A stretch of 64,000 nucleotides of DNA from CAZWDL01 sp964632995 (GTDB taxonomy: Bacteria; Bacteroidota; Bacteroidia; Chitinophagales; Saprospiraceae), in NCBI GenBank assembly GCA_964632995.1, contig CAZWDL010000004.1:1-64000 (forward strand). Direction: 5' to 3'. A program made the position numbers and the translations under genes. Position 1 is the first letter of the stretch, and every line of letters starts with the position of its first letter. Shown here piece by piece: positions 5,112 through 14,245 of the stretch. Below the pieces are notes generated by a model, which saw nothing but the letters and a program-made list of their open reading frames with translations, did not search any database and was not told where the DNA came from.

Positions 5112-7850
5112 ATGAACCTCACGCAACTCATTTTTATATTCACGGTGCTGGTTATTAGTTTGCTTCTCAGCGCCTGCCAGCCCGAGCCGATCAGCTTCAA
5201 CGAGCAGGTCCGGCCCATCCTCAATGACAACTGTCTGGCCTGCCACGGCGGCGTCAAACAAGCCGGTGGCTTTAGCCTGCTGTTTCGGGAAGAAGCCCTG
5301 GATACCACCGATTCCGGCGTGTACGCCATCATCCCCGGCGATCACGCCAACAGCGAAATGTACAAGCGCCTGGTCCACCACGATCCGGAGATGCGCATGC
5401 CGCTGGAAGCCGATCCGCTCTCGAAAGAAGAGATCGACCTGATCGCCCGCTGGATCGACGAGGGCGCCGGGTGGGAGTTGCCCTGGGCCTACCGCCCGGT
5501 GGAAGCACCGGAGCTTCCGGAGGCCGGTGATAATTGGGCCGCCAACGATATCGATCGCTTTGTCTACCGGCGACTGGCGGAAGCCGGACTGAAACCCGAG
5601 TCCCCTGCCGATCCGGCCGTTCTGCTGCGCCGCGTGAGCCTGGACCTGACCGGCCTGCCGCCCACCATCGAAGAGCTGGACGCCTTTCTGAAGGATACGG
5701 AGCCCGGCGCCTATGAGCGCGCCGTCGACCGCCTGCTGGCCTCGCCCCGATTCGGGGAGCGCTGGGCCGCCATGTGGCTCGACCTGGCCCGCTACGCCGA
5801 TTCCAAAGGCTACGAAAAGGATGCCCACCGCAACATCTGGCGATACCGCGACTGGGTCATCAGCGCTTTCAACCAGGACATGCCCTTCGATCAGTTTACC
5901 ATCGAACAACTGGCCGGTGACCTGCTGCCCAATCCCAACGCCGATCAGCTCATCGCCACCGCCTTCCACCGTAACACCATGACCAATACCGAGGGCGGCA
6001 CCGACGACGAAGAATTCCGCGTGGCCGCCGTCATCGACCGCGTCAATACGACCTTCGAGGTGTGGCAGGCGACGACCATCTCCTGCGTACAGTGCCACAG
6101 CCATCCTTACGATCCCATCCGGATGGAGGAATTCTACGAGGTGTATGCCTTTTTCAACAATACCGTCGACAGTGATAATGATGCCGATGCCCCTTTACTG
6201 GAAGCCTACGAGCCGGCCGAAGCCGAGCGGGTGGAAGCGGTGATCGAATACATTCAGTCCCTGAATCCGGCAATCGACATGGATCAGGAAGCTTTGCTTT
6301 CGCAAAAAGTGGAACAGGCCTTATTCCCTACGCTGATGGTGCAGGATGCCGACGATTTCGAAAACGTCGTCTTCTACGGCCGCGAGGTCGTCAGCAACTG
6401 GAGCAACGCCGTGAAGGCCGGCGACGGGAAGCGTTTTTTTATCAAATTTGAAGATATTCCTTCCCGCGATCTGCAGGGCGTTACCCTCCAATACCGGGCT
6501 GACGGTCCGGATGCCCGTTTTGTTGTATATGCCGGTAAACCCGACGGTGAAGTGCTGGGCGCTATCAATCCCCCTTCCACCAAGGGCCGCTGGGGAGAAG
6601 TTTACCTTCCCTTGCAAGCCATGAAGGGGCAGGGTGATATCGTCTTCGAGCTCCTCAACCGCACCGGGCGCGTGCCGGAAGGAGCGCTGTATTTGAGGTC
6701 GCTTTCGCTAAAATATCAGGGTGGCTCCTCGAATGCCCGTCTAAGCGCCCTGCGCGACAGCCTCCGGCAGCTGCGCCGGCAGGCCGACTATACGCCCATT
6801 ATGCAGCCGAAAAGCGAAGGCATGCGCCGCCGCACCCACGTCTTCAAGCGCGGCAACTGGCTGGTGCACGGTCAGGAGGTATCGCCTGATATGCCCGATG
6901 TGTTTCCACCTGTTGAAGAGAGCGGCGACCCCGATCGCCTGCGCCTGGCCCGCTGGCTGGTCAGCCCCGATAATCCGCTGACGGCCCGCGTGATGGTCAA
7001 CCGCTTCTGGGCGGAGCTCTTCGGTCAGGGGCTGGTGGAAACGCTGGAGGATTTCGGCACCCAGGGCGAACGGCCCTCCCATCCTGGATTGCTCGACTAC
7101 CTCGCCTGGCAGTTCGCCCGTGATTATCAATGGAGTGTGAAGGAGTTGCTGCGGAACATCGTCCTGTCGGCCACTTACCGGCAATCCTCAAGGGTAAGCC
7201 CCGAAAAGCAGGAACAGGATCCCTATAACCGCCTGCTGGCCCACGGTCCCCGTTTCCGCCTCAGCGCCGAACAGGTGCGCGACCAGGCGCTCGCCGTCAG
7301 CGGTCTGCTGCGCGACAGCATCGGCGGACCCGGGGTGATGCCGCCGCAACCCGACGGCGTCTGGCAGGTGGTATATAATGCTCAGCGCTGGGAAACGAAG
7401 GAGGAAGACCGCTACCGCCGCGGCCTCTACACCTACTGGAAACGCACCGCGCCTTATCCCTCTATGCTCGCCTTCGACAGCCCCAGCCGCGAATTCTGCG
7501 TCAGCCGCCGCATACGCACCAACACGCCGCTGCAGGCACTGGTGACGCTCAACGATCCGGTCTTTCTGGAAGCCGCCAAAGTGCTCGGTGAGCGAATGGA
7601 GGAGGAGGGAGGCGATGGCCTGGAGGAACAACTTCGCTACGGCTACCGCCTGGCCACCGCTCAGGAGCCTTCCGAAGAAACGCTGGTGACATTGCGCGGT
7701 CTGTATCAGGAAGCGGAACAGTCGCTGAATGCGCCTCGCCCCGAAACCATTGCACAGATTATGACGGAAGAAGTAGCCGGTATCGAGGAGCCGATGACCC
7801 TCGTGGCCAGCGCCTTACTCAATCTGGATGTCTTTTTGACCAAACGGTAA
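5112..7850 (+). CDS. Planctomycete-type cytochrome c/DUF1549/DUF1553 (PSD1) lipoprotein
   Basis: 912 residues. A lipoprotein signal ends LLLSAC (Cys22). A PSCyt1 cytochrome-like domain follows with CLACH (41-45) and a Met-rich EMRMPLE segment. The DUF1549 domain (about 144-350) includes a second heme-type motif CVQCH (325-329). Residues about 410-560 look like a beta-rich carbohydrate-binding insert, and DUF1553/PSD1 (about 630-890, with LTARVMVNRFWAELFGQGLV) closes the protein. This architecture is abundant in Planctomycetes and Verrucomicrobia beside sulfatases and glycoside hydrolases; its chemistry is unsettled, and an oxidoreductase role is inferred from the hemes. It would be exported and lipid-anchored. 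A DUF1501 protein follows after 15 bases, its standard partner. Confidence 0.92.
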   Translation: MNLTQLIFIFTVLVISLLLSACQPEPISFNEQVRPILNDNCLACHGGVKQAGGFSLLFREEALDTTDSGVYAIIPGDHANSEMYKRLVHHDPEMRMPLEADPLSKEEIDLIARWIDEGAGWELPWAYRPVEAPELPEAGDNWAANDIDRFVYRRLAEAGLKPESPADPAVLLRRVSLDLTGLPPTIEELDAFLKDTEPGAYERAVDRLLASPRFGERWAAMWLDLARYADSKGYEKDAHRNIWRYRDWVISAFNQDMPFDQFTIEQLAGDLLPNPNADQLIATAFHRNTMTNTEGGTDDEEFRVAAVIDRVNTTFEVWQATTISCVQCHSHPYDPIRMEEFYEVYAFFNNTVDSDNDADAPLLEAYEPAEAERVEAVIEYIQSLNPAIDMDQEALLSQKVEQALFPTLMVQDADDFENVVFYGREVVSNWSNAVKAGDGKRFFIKFEDIPSRDLQGVTLQYRADGPDARFVVYAGKPDGEVLGAINPPSTKGRWGEVYLPLQAMKGQGDIVFELLNRTGRVPEGALYLRSLSLKYQGGSSNARLSALRDSLRQLRRQADYTPIMQPKSEGMRRRTHVFKRGNWLVHGQEVSPDMPDVFPPVEESGDPDRLRLARWLVSPDNPLTARVMVNRFWAELFGQGLVETLEDFGTQGERPSHPGLLDYLAWQFARDYQWSVKELLRNIVLSATYRQSSRVSPEKQEQDPYNRLLAHGPRFRLSAEQVRDQALAVSGLLRDSIGGPGVMPPQPDGVWQVVYNAQRWETKEEDRYRRGLYTYWKRTAPYPSMLAFDSPSREFCVSRRIRTNTPLQALVTLNDPVFLEAAKVLGERMEEEGGDGLEEQLRYGYRLATAQEPSEETLVTLRGLYQEAEQSLNAPRPETIAQIMTEEVAGIEEPMTLVASALLNLDVFLTKR

Positions 7851-7865
7851 AATCCATATCAAATC

Positions 7866-9329
7866 ATGAATATCCATCAGGAAGCAGAACAAAGAAAGTT
7901 AGCTCATCAGACCCGCCGCCATTTCCTGCGTACCTGTACGACAGGAATGGGCGCTATCGCCCTGTCGGGCTTCTTCGGCTGCAGCGCTTCGGGCAGCAAC
8001 CCGGTCACGGAAGTCGATGCGGCCAGATTGCCGCATTACATCCCCCGCGCCAAGCGTATCATCTACCTGCATATGGCAGGCTCGCCCAGCCAGTTTGAGC
8101 TCTTCGATTACAAGCCGGAGTTGAACAAGCTACACGATCAGCTCTGCCCGCCCTCCCTGCTGGAAGGCAAGCGCTTCGCCTTCATCACCGGTCAGCCTAA
8201 GATGCTGGGCCACCAGGCGGAATTCAAACAACACGGCGCGAGCGGCGCTCTGGTATCCGACCGCTTGCCGTACTTCTCCAGTGTCGCCGATGAGGTCTGC
8301 TTCCTCAAAGCCATGCACACCGACGAATTCAACCATGCGCCGGCCCAACTGCTGATGTTCAGCGGCAGCCCGCGGCTGGGCCGCCCCAGCATGGGCTCCT
8401 GGGTGACCTACGGGCTGGGCTCCGAAAACGACGACCTGCCCGGTTTTATCGTATTGGTGTCGGGCGGCAAGACGCCCAGCGCCGGGAAGAGCGTATGGGG
8501 CAGCGGCTTCCTGCCCACGGTCTACCAGGGTGTACAGTGTCGCTCCCAGGGCGATCCGGTGCTCTACCTGTCGGACCCCCACGGCGTCGACCGCAAGCTG
8601 CGCCGCAAGAGCATCGAGGCCATCAACCAGATCAACGAACAGGAATACCAGGAAGCAGGCGATCCCGAAATCCTCACCCGCATCAAGCAGTACGAGATGG
8701 CCTTCCGCATGCAAATGTCGGTGCCGGAAGCTATGGACATCTCCCGCGAGCCTGATTATATCCATCAGCTATACGGCACGCAGCCCGGTGAGGCTTCCTT
8801 CGCAAACAACTGCCTGCTGGCGCGGCGCCTGGCCGAACGGGGCGTGCGCTTCATCCAGCTCTTCCACTGGGGCTGGGATTCCCACGGCGCCGCCGCTTCC
8901 GAAGCGCTGAACGCCGGCTTCATCGACCGCTGCCGGGAAGTGGACCAGCCCATGACCGCTCTGATCAAAGACCTCAAACAGCGGGGCTTACTGGAAGAGA
9001 CGCTCGTCGTCTGGGGCGGCGAATTCGGCCGCACCCCCATGATGGAAAACCGAACCGGCAACGATAACCCCTTCATCGGCCGCGACCACAACAACGAGGC
9101 CTTCACCATGTGGGTGGCCGGCGGGGGCTTCAAACCTGGTATGACCTACGGCGAAACCGACGCGATCGGCTACGCCGGCATCCGCGACCGCGTACACGTA
9201 CACGACCTGCAGGCTACGCTGCTGCACTGCCTCGGACTGGATCACGAGCAACTCACCTACCACTTCCAGGGCCGCGACTTCCGCCTGACGGATGTGCACG
9301 GGAAGGTGGTTGAGAAGGTGCTGGCCTGA
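7866..9329 (+). CDS. DUF1501 family protein, Tat-exported
   Basis: 487 residues. The N-terminus TRRHFLRTCTTGMGAIALSGFFGC has a twin-arginine signal (Arg17-Arg18) with a Cys at about 39 that could be lipidated. The body is a DUF1501 domain of the alkaline-phosphatase/sulfatase-like fold: IYLHMAGSPSQFELFDYKP, then FSGSPRLGRPSMGSWVTYGL, then LFHWGWDSHG, then VVWGGEFGRTPM and GRDHNNEAFTMWVAGGG, the last two bearing the conserved metal-site-type residues. DUF1501 proteins are almost always encoded next to DUF1549/DUF1553 cytochromes, as here, and probably act with them in the periplasm. Substrate unknown. Confidence 0.92.
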   Translation: MNIHQEAEQRKLAHQTRRHFLRTCTTGMGAIALSGFFGCSASGSNPVTEVDAARLPHYIPRAKRIIYLHMAGSPSQFELFDYKPELNKLHDQLCPPSLLEGKRFAFITGQPKMLGHQAEFKQHGASGALVSDRLPYFSSVADEVCFLKAMHTDEFNHAPAQLLMFSGSPRLGRPSMGSWVTYGLGSENDDLPGFIVLVSGGKTPSAGKSVWGSGFLPTVYQGVQCRSQGDPVLYLSDPHGVDRKLRRKSIEAINQINEQEYQEAGDPEILTRIKQYEMAFRMQMSVPEAMDISREPDYIHQLYGTQPGEASFANNCLLARRLAERGVRFIQLFHWGWDSHGAAASEALNAGFIDRCREVDQPMTALIKDLKQRGLLEETLVVWGGEFGRTPMMENRTGNDNPFIGRDHNNEAFTMWVAGGGFKPGMTYGETDAIGYAGIRDRVHVHDLQATLLHCLGLDHEQLTYHFQGRDFRLTDVHGKVVEKVLA

Positions 9330-9734
9330 TGAATCAGCTTGATCGGAGGGGGACTTGTCGTTCGGGGTACTGATTAACCATGTCTTCTGTCGGGGTCTGC
9401 TTCTGCGGTTCTACAGTTCTTCTGTTCCTCCCTGCCCATCCTTCGGATGGTCAGGTAAATGTTCTGCGGTTCCGAAATTTTCACTAAGGTGCTTTAGGAC
9501 CTCGGAGAGGTCGCATATCAAAAGAAACTGTGGAATAAATGCGATTTCTCTAGCGTGGGGGAGCAAAGATTCATAAGCCATGTTGTTTGCTTTGCGCTCT
9601 CTGCGCCTTTGCGTGGATTTCAGAAGTGTCTTTTCGCGCAAGCGAAAAGTTGCCTCTCGCTAGTGCCCGAAGCACTAAGCAATCCTGCAGCCGCGCTGCC
9701 GGGGAGCCGCACACAGAGGCGCTGAGTGCGCTAA
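9330..9734. other. Repeat-rich intergenic stretch, no gene
   Basis: No convincing gene. TTCTGCGGTTC occurs twice (9402-9412, 9464-9474) beside CCATCCTTCGGATGG and GACCTC-GGA-GAGGTC hairpins. A TTTGCG/CTCTGCG/CTTTGCG low-complexity stretch at 9588-9620 is followed by two more perfect hairpins, CTTTTCGC-GCAA-GCGAAAAG (9629-9648) and TAGTGC-CCGAA-GCACTA (9660-9676). It ends at the fold-back element at 9735. Confidence 0.6.
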
Positions 9735-9911
9735 CCCGGATTATTCATGGATTCATCTATTACGATGCCAAATTGCCCGCCATTCTTGGGCGTCCTCCTC
9801 ATTCGGTGCTCACCGTATCTGGGGATACGGCTGCGCGCCTCATTCGTGCGGGAGCCCAAGCCTGGCAACCACTTTGGCCTCTCATGACGAAGACCCCATG
9901 AATAATCCGGG
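9735..9911. mobile_element. Fold-back MITE-like element, family CCCGGATTAT, copy 2
   Basis: The left end is CCCGGATTATTCATGGATTC and the complement of the right end is CCCGGATTATTCATGGGGTC, with imperfect complementarity continuing to the centre at CACCGTATC-TGGG-GATACGG. It is flanked by a perfect 4-base direct repeat CTAA (9731-9734 and 9912-9915). The sequence is clearly homologous to 699-889 along its length. Its length is 177 bases; copy 1 is longer partly because of a nested hairpin. No coding capacity, so mobilisation would need a transposase elsewhere. After it, 9916-10098 contains only another TTTGCGTCCC-type low-complexity stretch. Confidence 0.8.
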
Positions 9912-10098
9912 CTAAGCCTGCCGGCTCCGAAGAAGTCCGCGGAACTCCACCGGAGTCTTGGGACCGGCAAGGCAGGGAAACGCAAAGCGCTTCTTTCTTT
10001 GCGTCCCTTCGTGGCCTTTCCGGTGAGGTGAATTATGAGACGGCTTTAAAGGAAGGAGGGGGGACACAATACAGCCGCATCGCGGCGACGTAATAAAT

Positions 10099-10785
10099 TC
10101 ACGGCAAGATCCACCCCACGCGTAACTGCAATCCGGCAAAGAAAGGTATAAAACTATCGAGCTCATTTTTGAAAAAGGACTCGTCCTGTAGGCCGTAGTC
10201 GGTCAGGGAATAGGAAAAATAGGGGACAAATTCGACGGTGACGGCTTCGCTCAGCGGTTTTTGTATCCCTATTCCCGCATCGATACTCAGACCGAATTTT
10301 CTGAAAAACTCATCGCTGCTGCTGGAGAAAGGTTCGGAGAATCTGGTCCGGCTAAAGTACTGGGGAACGATACCCACTTCGGGCGAAACCCGGAAGCCTT
10401 CTTCGGAAGGCTTAAAGAGTCGATAATGAACCCTGAGCGGAGCCCTGAAGAAATGATTGCCTCTTTCCAGCGTATATTGACCACCCCAAAAAGAAAATTC
10501 TCCTTTTTCGGTATACCGGCCATTCAGATATTCCAGCCCCACAGAAACGGCTATTTTTCTGGAAACCGGCAGCTTACCCATCAGCCCAAACGAAAAAGAC
10601 AACGCTGTTTCCGTTTCTCTCGGCGTGCAGCCTTCAAAACAGGTGAAGTCTCAAAACAGATAGGGGGACTCGGTATTGAATCCGTACATCCCGCCGGACA
10701 GCACCAGTTTGAAGTTGCGTCCGTTCTGCGCATTTGCCGAAAGGCTAATCAATGTAATCAGAAGAGAAAAGAGGAGGTTTTTCAT
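10099..10785 (-). pseudogene. Outer-membrane beta-barrel protein with internal TGA
   Basis: Read from 10785, the protein begins with a clear signal peptide, MKNLLFSLLITLISLSANAQ, then NGRNFKLVLSGGMYGFNTESPYLF. An in-frame TGA follows at codon 45 (10651-10653), after which the same frame continues for 184 codons to the end. The rest alternates hydrophobic and polar residues in strands ending in aromatic positions (VSVGLEYLNGRY, FFRAPLRVHYRLF, IPFFAGLQLRVGWILP), typical of small Bacteroidota outer-membrane barrels. A start at the TTG 5 codons before GLMGK would lack a signal peptide, so I treat the gene as one disrupted unit; G-to-A change of a Trp codon is the simplest cause. Function unknown. 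Confidence 0.7.
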
Positions 10786-10981
10786 AAAGTCATAGCTATT
10801 GTGAGACGCTCTGTATGTTCGGGTTCATATTATTACAAATGTTCTATTTAGAGTAGACCTTCATCCGTAGTCGAAAGGTTGGGTGAGGTAAGGGGAAATC
10901 GGAACAGGGAAAAGCTGAATTCCCCCCGGTCTCCTTATCTCATCGGGTCAAAACAGAATTGAGTTCACTCTGAAAAGTAGA

Positions 10982-11066
10982 ATTACACAGAGATACACGG
11001 AGAAGTCACAGAGAAACACAGAGTTAACCTATTGAATTTCAAATTTCCGTGACACCTCTGTGTAAT
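10982..11066. repeat. ACACAGAG-type fold-back repeat
   Basis: ATTACACAGAG (10982-10992) is inversely repeated by CTCTGTGTAAT (11056-11066). The arms extend imperfectly inward (GATACACGGAGAA against the complement of TTTCCGTGACAC), and the interior repeats CACAGAGA-type units. It lies in the 436-base gap 10786-11221 before the rhamnosidase. I see nothing else definite there. Confidence 0.6.
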
Positions 11067-11221
11067 AAAAAACACTTTTTCGGAGTAAACCAAGAATTAG
11101 AGTTATAGTCAATTTTCAGATGTATAGAAGACCTTTTTACTTAAGTTATGCCGGCCAGGATGGAAAAGGATAGGCGCTATTCCTCTACTTTTTATCTTAC
11201 CGCTAAGTAAATCTACCTGCC

Positions 11222-14068
11222 ATGAGAAGAAGCCTACTGCTATTTTTCACAATCCTTATTTTTTCTCTTTTTTCAACCGCCCAGAACCAGGCCCAATACG
11301 TCTGGCCCGATACCGACTCCTACGGCCGCTTCCAGGTCGCTTATTTCCGGTACACCCTCGAGCTGGAGAAAGTCCCGGAGGAGGCCTTTTTTCACCTCTT
11401 TGCCGATTCCCGCTACCACCTGCTCGTCAACGGTGAGGTCGTCAACTTCGGGCCGGCGCGCTTCTATCCCGATCACCCGGTGTACGACACCTATGATCTG
11501 CGTCCCTGGCTACAGGAGGGCCGGAATGTGATCGGTGTAAAGGTCGTCTCGAACGGTACACACACCTTCCAGCTCCGGCGGCAGCCGGCGGCCTTCATCG
11601 CCTGGGGAGCAATAGCAGGTCAAGACCTGATCACCCCCGGCAACTGGCGCTGCCACCGCGTCGATGGCTACAACGCCCAGGCGCCCAAGATGACCTTCGC
11701 CACCGGCCCGATGGAGATCTACGACGCCCGCAAAGACGCCGCGATCCTGCGCTGGGAATATCCCGGCTTCGACGATTCCGGCTGGGACAAACCCGTTGCG
11801 ATAAAATATCAGGAGGCCTGGGGAGAACTGGAGCCCCGCAATATCCCTCATCTCACCCAGGAAGTATGCCGGCCGCGCCGATTGCTGGGAAAATATACTT
11901 TGAAAAATGAAGAGGAGATTATCTCCTTCCGGGTGAAAACGACAGATACCACACGCACCGAATACCGTCGCGATTATCCCTTGTTCGGCTACACCTACAT
12001 CTACTCACCCCGTGCGCAACAGGTGGAGATGGGTATCTGGTGGGGCAATCACTATTTGAACGGGGAAGGTCCCATCCAGCAGCAGGAGGCCGGCCCCGAG
12101 TTGCCCCATCGCCAGCGGGCCACCCTCGACCTGCAGGAGGGCTGGAATTACTTCTTCGTCAAGCGCAACTCCTTCTGGGGCAAGTGGGATTTCTTCCTGG
12201 CGCTGCCCAGGGAGGCCGGGCTGATCCTGTCGCCGGACAAGGAAAAGAACAGCGCAACGGTATTCCGTACGGCAGGTCCTTTTACGCCTGAAGAAGAGGA
12301 TAAGGTCAACGCGTTGGAAGTTCCCTTCTCGCCAGAGGAGTTGCCGGAGGGCCTTTCCGCTGCCTGGAAGGATCACCATCGCGATGAAGATGCACAGAAT
12401 CCGGCCTTTGAAATGGCCTGGCGCTATCTGGGCGAGCAGCAGGAACATCAGCCCTGGCAGTTGGATGATATTATGGTGGAGAATACCGAAGGAACGGCCC
12501 TCGTCTACGACTTCCGCTACAAAAAACTGGGGCGCATTGTGATTGAGTACGAAGCCCCGGCGGGTACGGTACTCGATGTAGGCTTCACCGAAGACCTGAT
12601 CGGCAAGCAGGTCAATGTCATGAAGCGGGTGGGCCTGTATATGGCTACGCGTCACGTGACCGCAGGTGGACCGGGACGCATGGAGACGCTTAAACCATAC
12701 GGACTGCGCTACTTGCAGGTGAATATTCGCAAAAACACGGGTCCGGTGCGCATCAAATCGGTACGCGTGGTGCACCAGGTCTACCCCTTTGATCAGGTCG
12801 GTCAATTCGAATGCTCCGATCCACTGTTCAACACCCTCTGGGAGATAGGCTGGCGCACCCTGCGCGTCTGCGCCGAAGACTCCTATACCGATACGCCGTT
12901 TCGCGAACGCGGCCTCTACGCCGGCGACATGCTGCCGCAGATGGGCGTCACCCTGGCCGGCAGTACCGACCTGCGGCTGATTAAGCGTAGCCTGGAACTC
13001 TTCCAGGATATGTACGCCGATGTGTTTGACCCGCAGGTGCCGCGTTATCCTTTCGAGATCGGATTACTGGAAGATTATCCCCTGCTCACCCTGGAAGCGC
13101 TGAGCTGGTATGTGGACCGGACGGGCGATCTGGCTTTCGCCAAAAAGCTGTTTCCCAATTACGACCGCCTCATCCGCCGACTGATGAGCGAGCGCAACGA
13201 ACGGGGACTGGTCCGCAGTGATCGCGTATTTATCGAGTGGACGCAGATTCAGAAAAGTGATGTGGAGAATACAGCTTACCACGCTATCATGGCGCGTTAT
13301 TGTCAGTTGATGGAACGCCTGGCGACAAAACTGGAAAAGCCGGATCAGGTGAAACAGTACAAGAGCTTTTACAGCCTACTGAAAGAAGAAATCCGTGATC
13401 ACTTCTGGAACCCCGAACGCGGACTGTACGCCGACGGTATTAAAGATGGTGAACGCATAGACCACTATTATCCCATCTCCTCTGTGTGGCCCTACCTGGC
13501 CGGCATCACCGATGAGGAACAGGAAGCCCGGATTTTTCCTTATGTTGGGGAAGTTTTAAAAGACATCGGCGATGTCAACCGCCGTCGTATGACCACGCCC
13601 TACGGCGGATTTTACCTCATGGGCGCCCTTTATAAAAAAGGCATGCCCGGTGTTGCTGAGCGCTTCATCCGCCAATACTGGAGCCCCATGGTCTATCAGC
13701 ACGAAGATACCGCCTGGGAAAACTTCGGCTCGGAAGGCATCGGTACGCTCAGCCACGCCTGGAGCGCCGCGCCGACCTACTACCTGACCACGCAGGTGCT
13801 GGGCGTTAACCTCGGCTGGCCTGCGCCGGCCGATCCGGAACGGGTTGTCATCGCGCCCCAGGTCGATGAGGTCAGCTGGGCGCGGGGTGTCGTACCACAT
13901 CCCATGGGCCCCATCCATATCGAATGGGAGGATCGCGGCAATCACCTCTGGGTAGAGATCGATGCCCCGGAGGGACTGCAGTGGTCCGTAGAGCCAAAGG
14001 GCCGGCTGGCGGAGCTGGAGCTGTGGGTAAATGGAAGTCGGAAGTCGGAAATAGGAAGTCGGAAATAG
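11222..14068 (+). CDS. GH78-like alpha-L-rhamnosidase, secreted
   Basis: 948 residues with a Sec signal (MRRSLLLFFTILIFSLFSTAQ). Two N-terminal jelly-roll regions (FFHLFADSRYHLLVNGEVV; GWNYFFVKRNSFWGKWDFF) precede an (alpha/alpha)6 barrel. The barrel carries the family sequence YTDTPFRERGLYAGDML (about 552-568), equivalent to the D..RER..GD acid motif of GH78, and EDTAWENFGSEG (about 823-834), where GH78 enzymes have the second acidic residue. A C-terminal beta-domain follows. It would remove alpha-L-rhamnose from polysaccharide in the periplasm or outside. The last residues (NGSRKSEIGSRK) are encoded by a heptanucleotide repeat, so the true C-terminus has been overwritten. A fuller GH78 lies at 50982. 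Confidence 0.85.
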   Translation: MRRSLLLFFTILIFSLFSTAQNQAQYVWPDTDSYGRFQVAYFRYTLELEKVPEEAFFHLFADSRYHLLVNGEVVNFGPARFYPDHPVYDTYDLRPWLQEGRNVIGVKVVSNGTHTFQLRRQPAAFIAWGAIAGQDLITPGNWRCHRVDGYNAQAPKMTFATGPMEIYDARKDAAILRWEYPGFDDSGWDKPVAIKYQEAWGELEPRNIPHLTQEVCRPRRLLGKYTLKNEEEIISFRVKTTDTTRTEYRRDYPLFGYTYIYSPRAQQVEMGIWWGNHYLNGEGPIQQQEAGPELPHRQRATLDLQEGWNYFFVKRNSFWGKWDFFLALPREAGLILSPDKEKNSATVFRTAGPFTPEEEDKVNALEVPFSPEELPEGLSAAWKDHHRDEDAQNPAFEMAWRYLGEQQEHQPWQLDDIMVENTEGTALVYDFRYKKLGRIVIEYEAPAGTVLDVGFTEDLIGKQVNVMKRVGLYMATRHVTAGGPGRMETLKPYGLRYLQVNIRKNTGPVRIKSVRVVHQVYPFDQVGQFECSDPLFNTLWEIGWRTLRVCAEDSYTDTPFRERGLYAGDMLPQMGVTLAGSTDLRLIKRSLELFQDMYADVFDPQVPRYPFEIGLLEDYPLLTLEALSWYVDRTGDLAFAKKLFPNYDRLIRRLMSERNERGLVRSDRVFIEWTQIQKSDVENTAYHAIMARYCQLMERLATKLEKPDQVKQYKSFYSLLKEEIRDHFWNPERGLYADGIKDGERIDHYYPISSVWPYLAGITDEEQEARIFPYVGEVLKDIGDVNRRRMTTPYGGFYLMGALYKKGMPGVAERFIRQYWSPMVYQHEDTAWENFGSEGIGTLSHAWSAAPTYYLTTQVLGVNLGWPAPADPERVVIAPQVDEVSWARGVVPHPMGPIHIEWEDRGNHLWVEIDAPEGLQWSVEPKGRLAELELWVNGSRKSEIGSRK

Positions 14069-14081
14069 GAAATCGGAAGAG
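14033..14081. repeat. Heptanucleotide repeat GGAAGTC/GGAAATA, seven units
   Basis: Seven consecutive 7-base units: GGAAGTC twice, GGAAATA, GGAAGTC, GGAAATA, GGAAATC, GGAAGAG. The array spans the 3' end and stop codon of the rhamnosidase gene. The same unit in the opposite orientation recurs at 38031-38058, and less regular versions lie near 27217-27250. Confidence 0.85.
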
Positions 14082-14245
14082 AGATGAGAAACCTTAACGG
14101 TCCGCTTGAAAAGGGGAAAGAGCAGGTTCCTTAGCTTGGCAGACGGAAAACGTCCGGGGTGAGTGATTTTTTAGATCTCTTCCCCACCATCAAGCCATGA
14201 ACATCCGTATCCAAACTACTTTACCATAAAAAAGCAAAACTTTTC

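Noticed and set aside
4974..6104. Long open frame on the minus strand opposite the PSD1 gene, and similar frames opposite other GC-rich genes
   Set aside because: These are antisense shadows of GC-rich coding sequence: low complexity, no motifs, and the plus-strand proteins are well-conserved families.
1359..10653. Recoding of TGA as tryptophan
   Set aside because: TGA ends several clearly intact genes here (for example at 9329, 15031, 17283 and 63512), and Trp is encoded by TGG throughout, so the internal TGAs are treated as mutations or errors.
10261..10851. Plus-strand open frame across the barrel-protein gene
   Set aside because: The minus strand gives a signal peptide and barrel-type strands; the plus frame has neither.
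14082..14245. Possible yybP-ykoY manganese riboswitch before the TerC gene
   Set aside because: Only an AAAGGGG-like start is present; the conserved loop sequences and paired helices of the aptamer could not be found.
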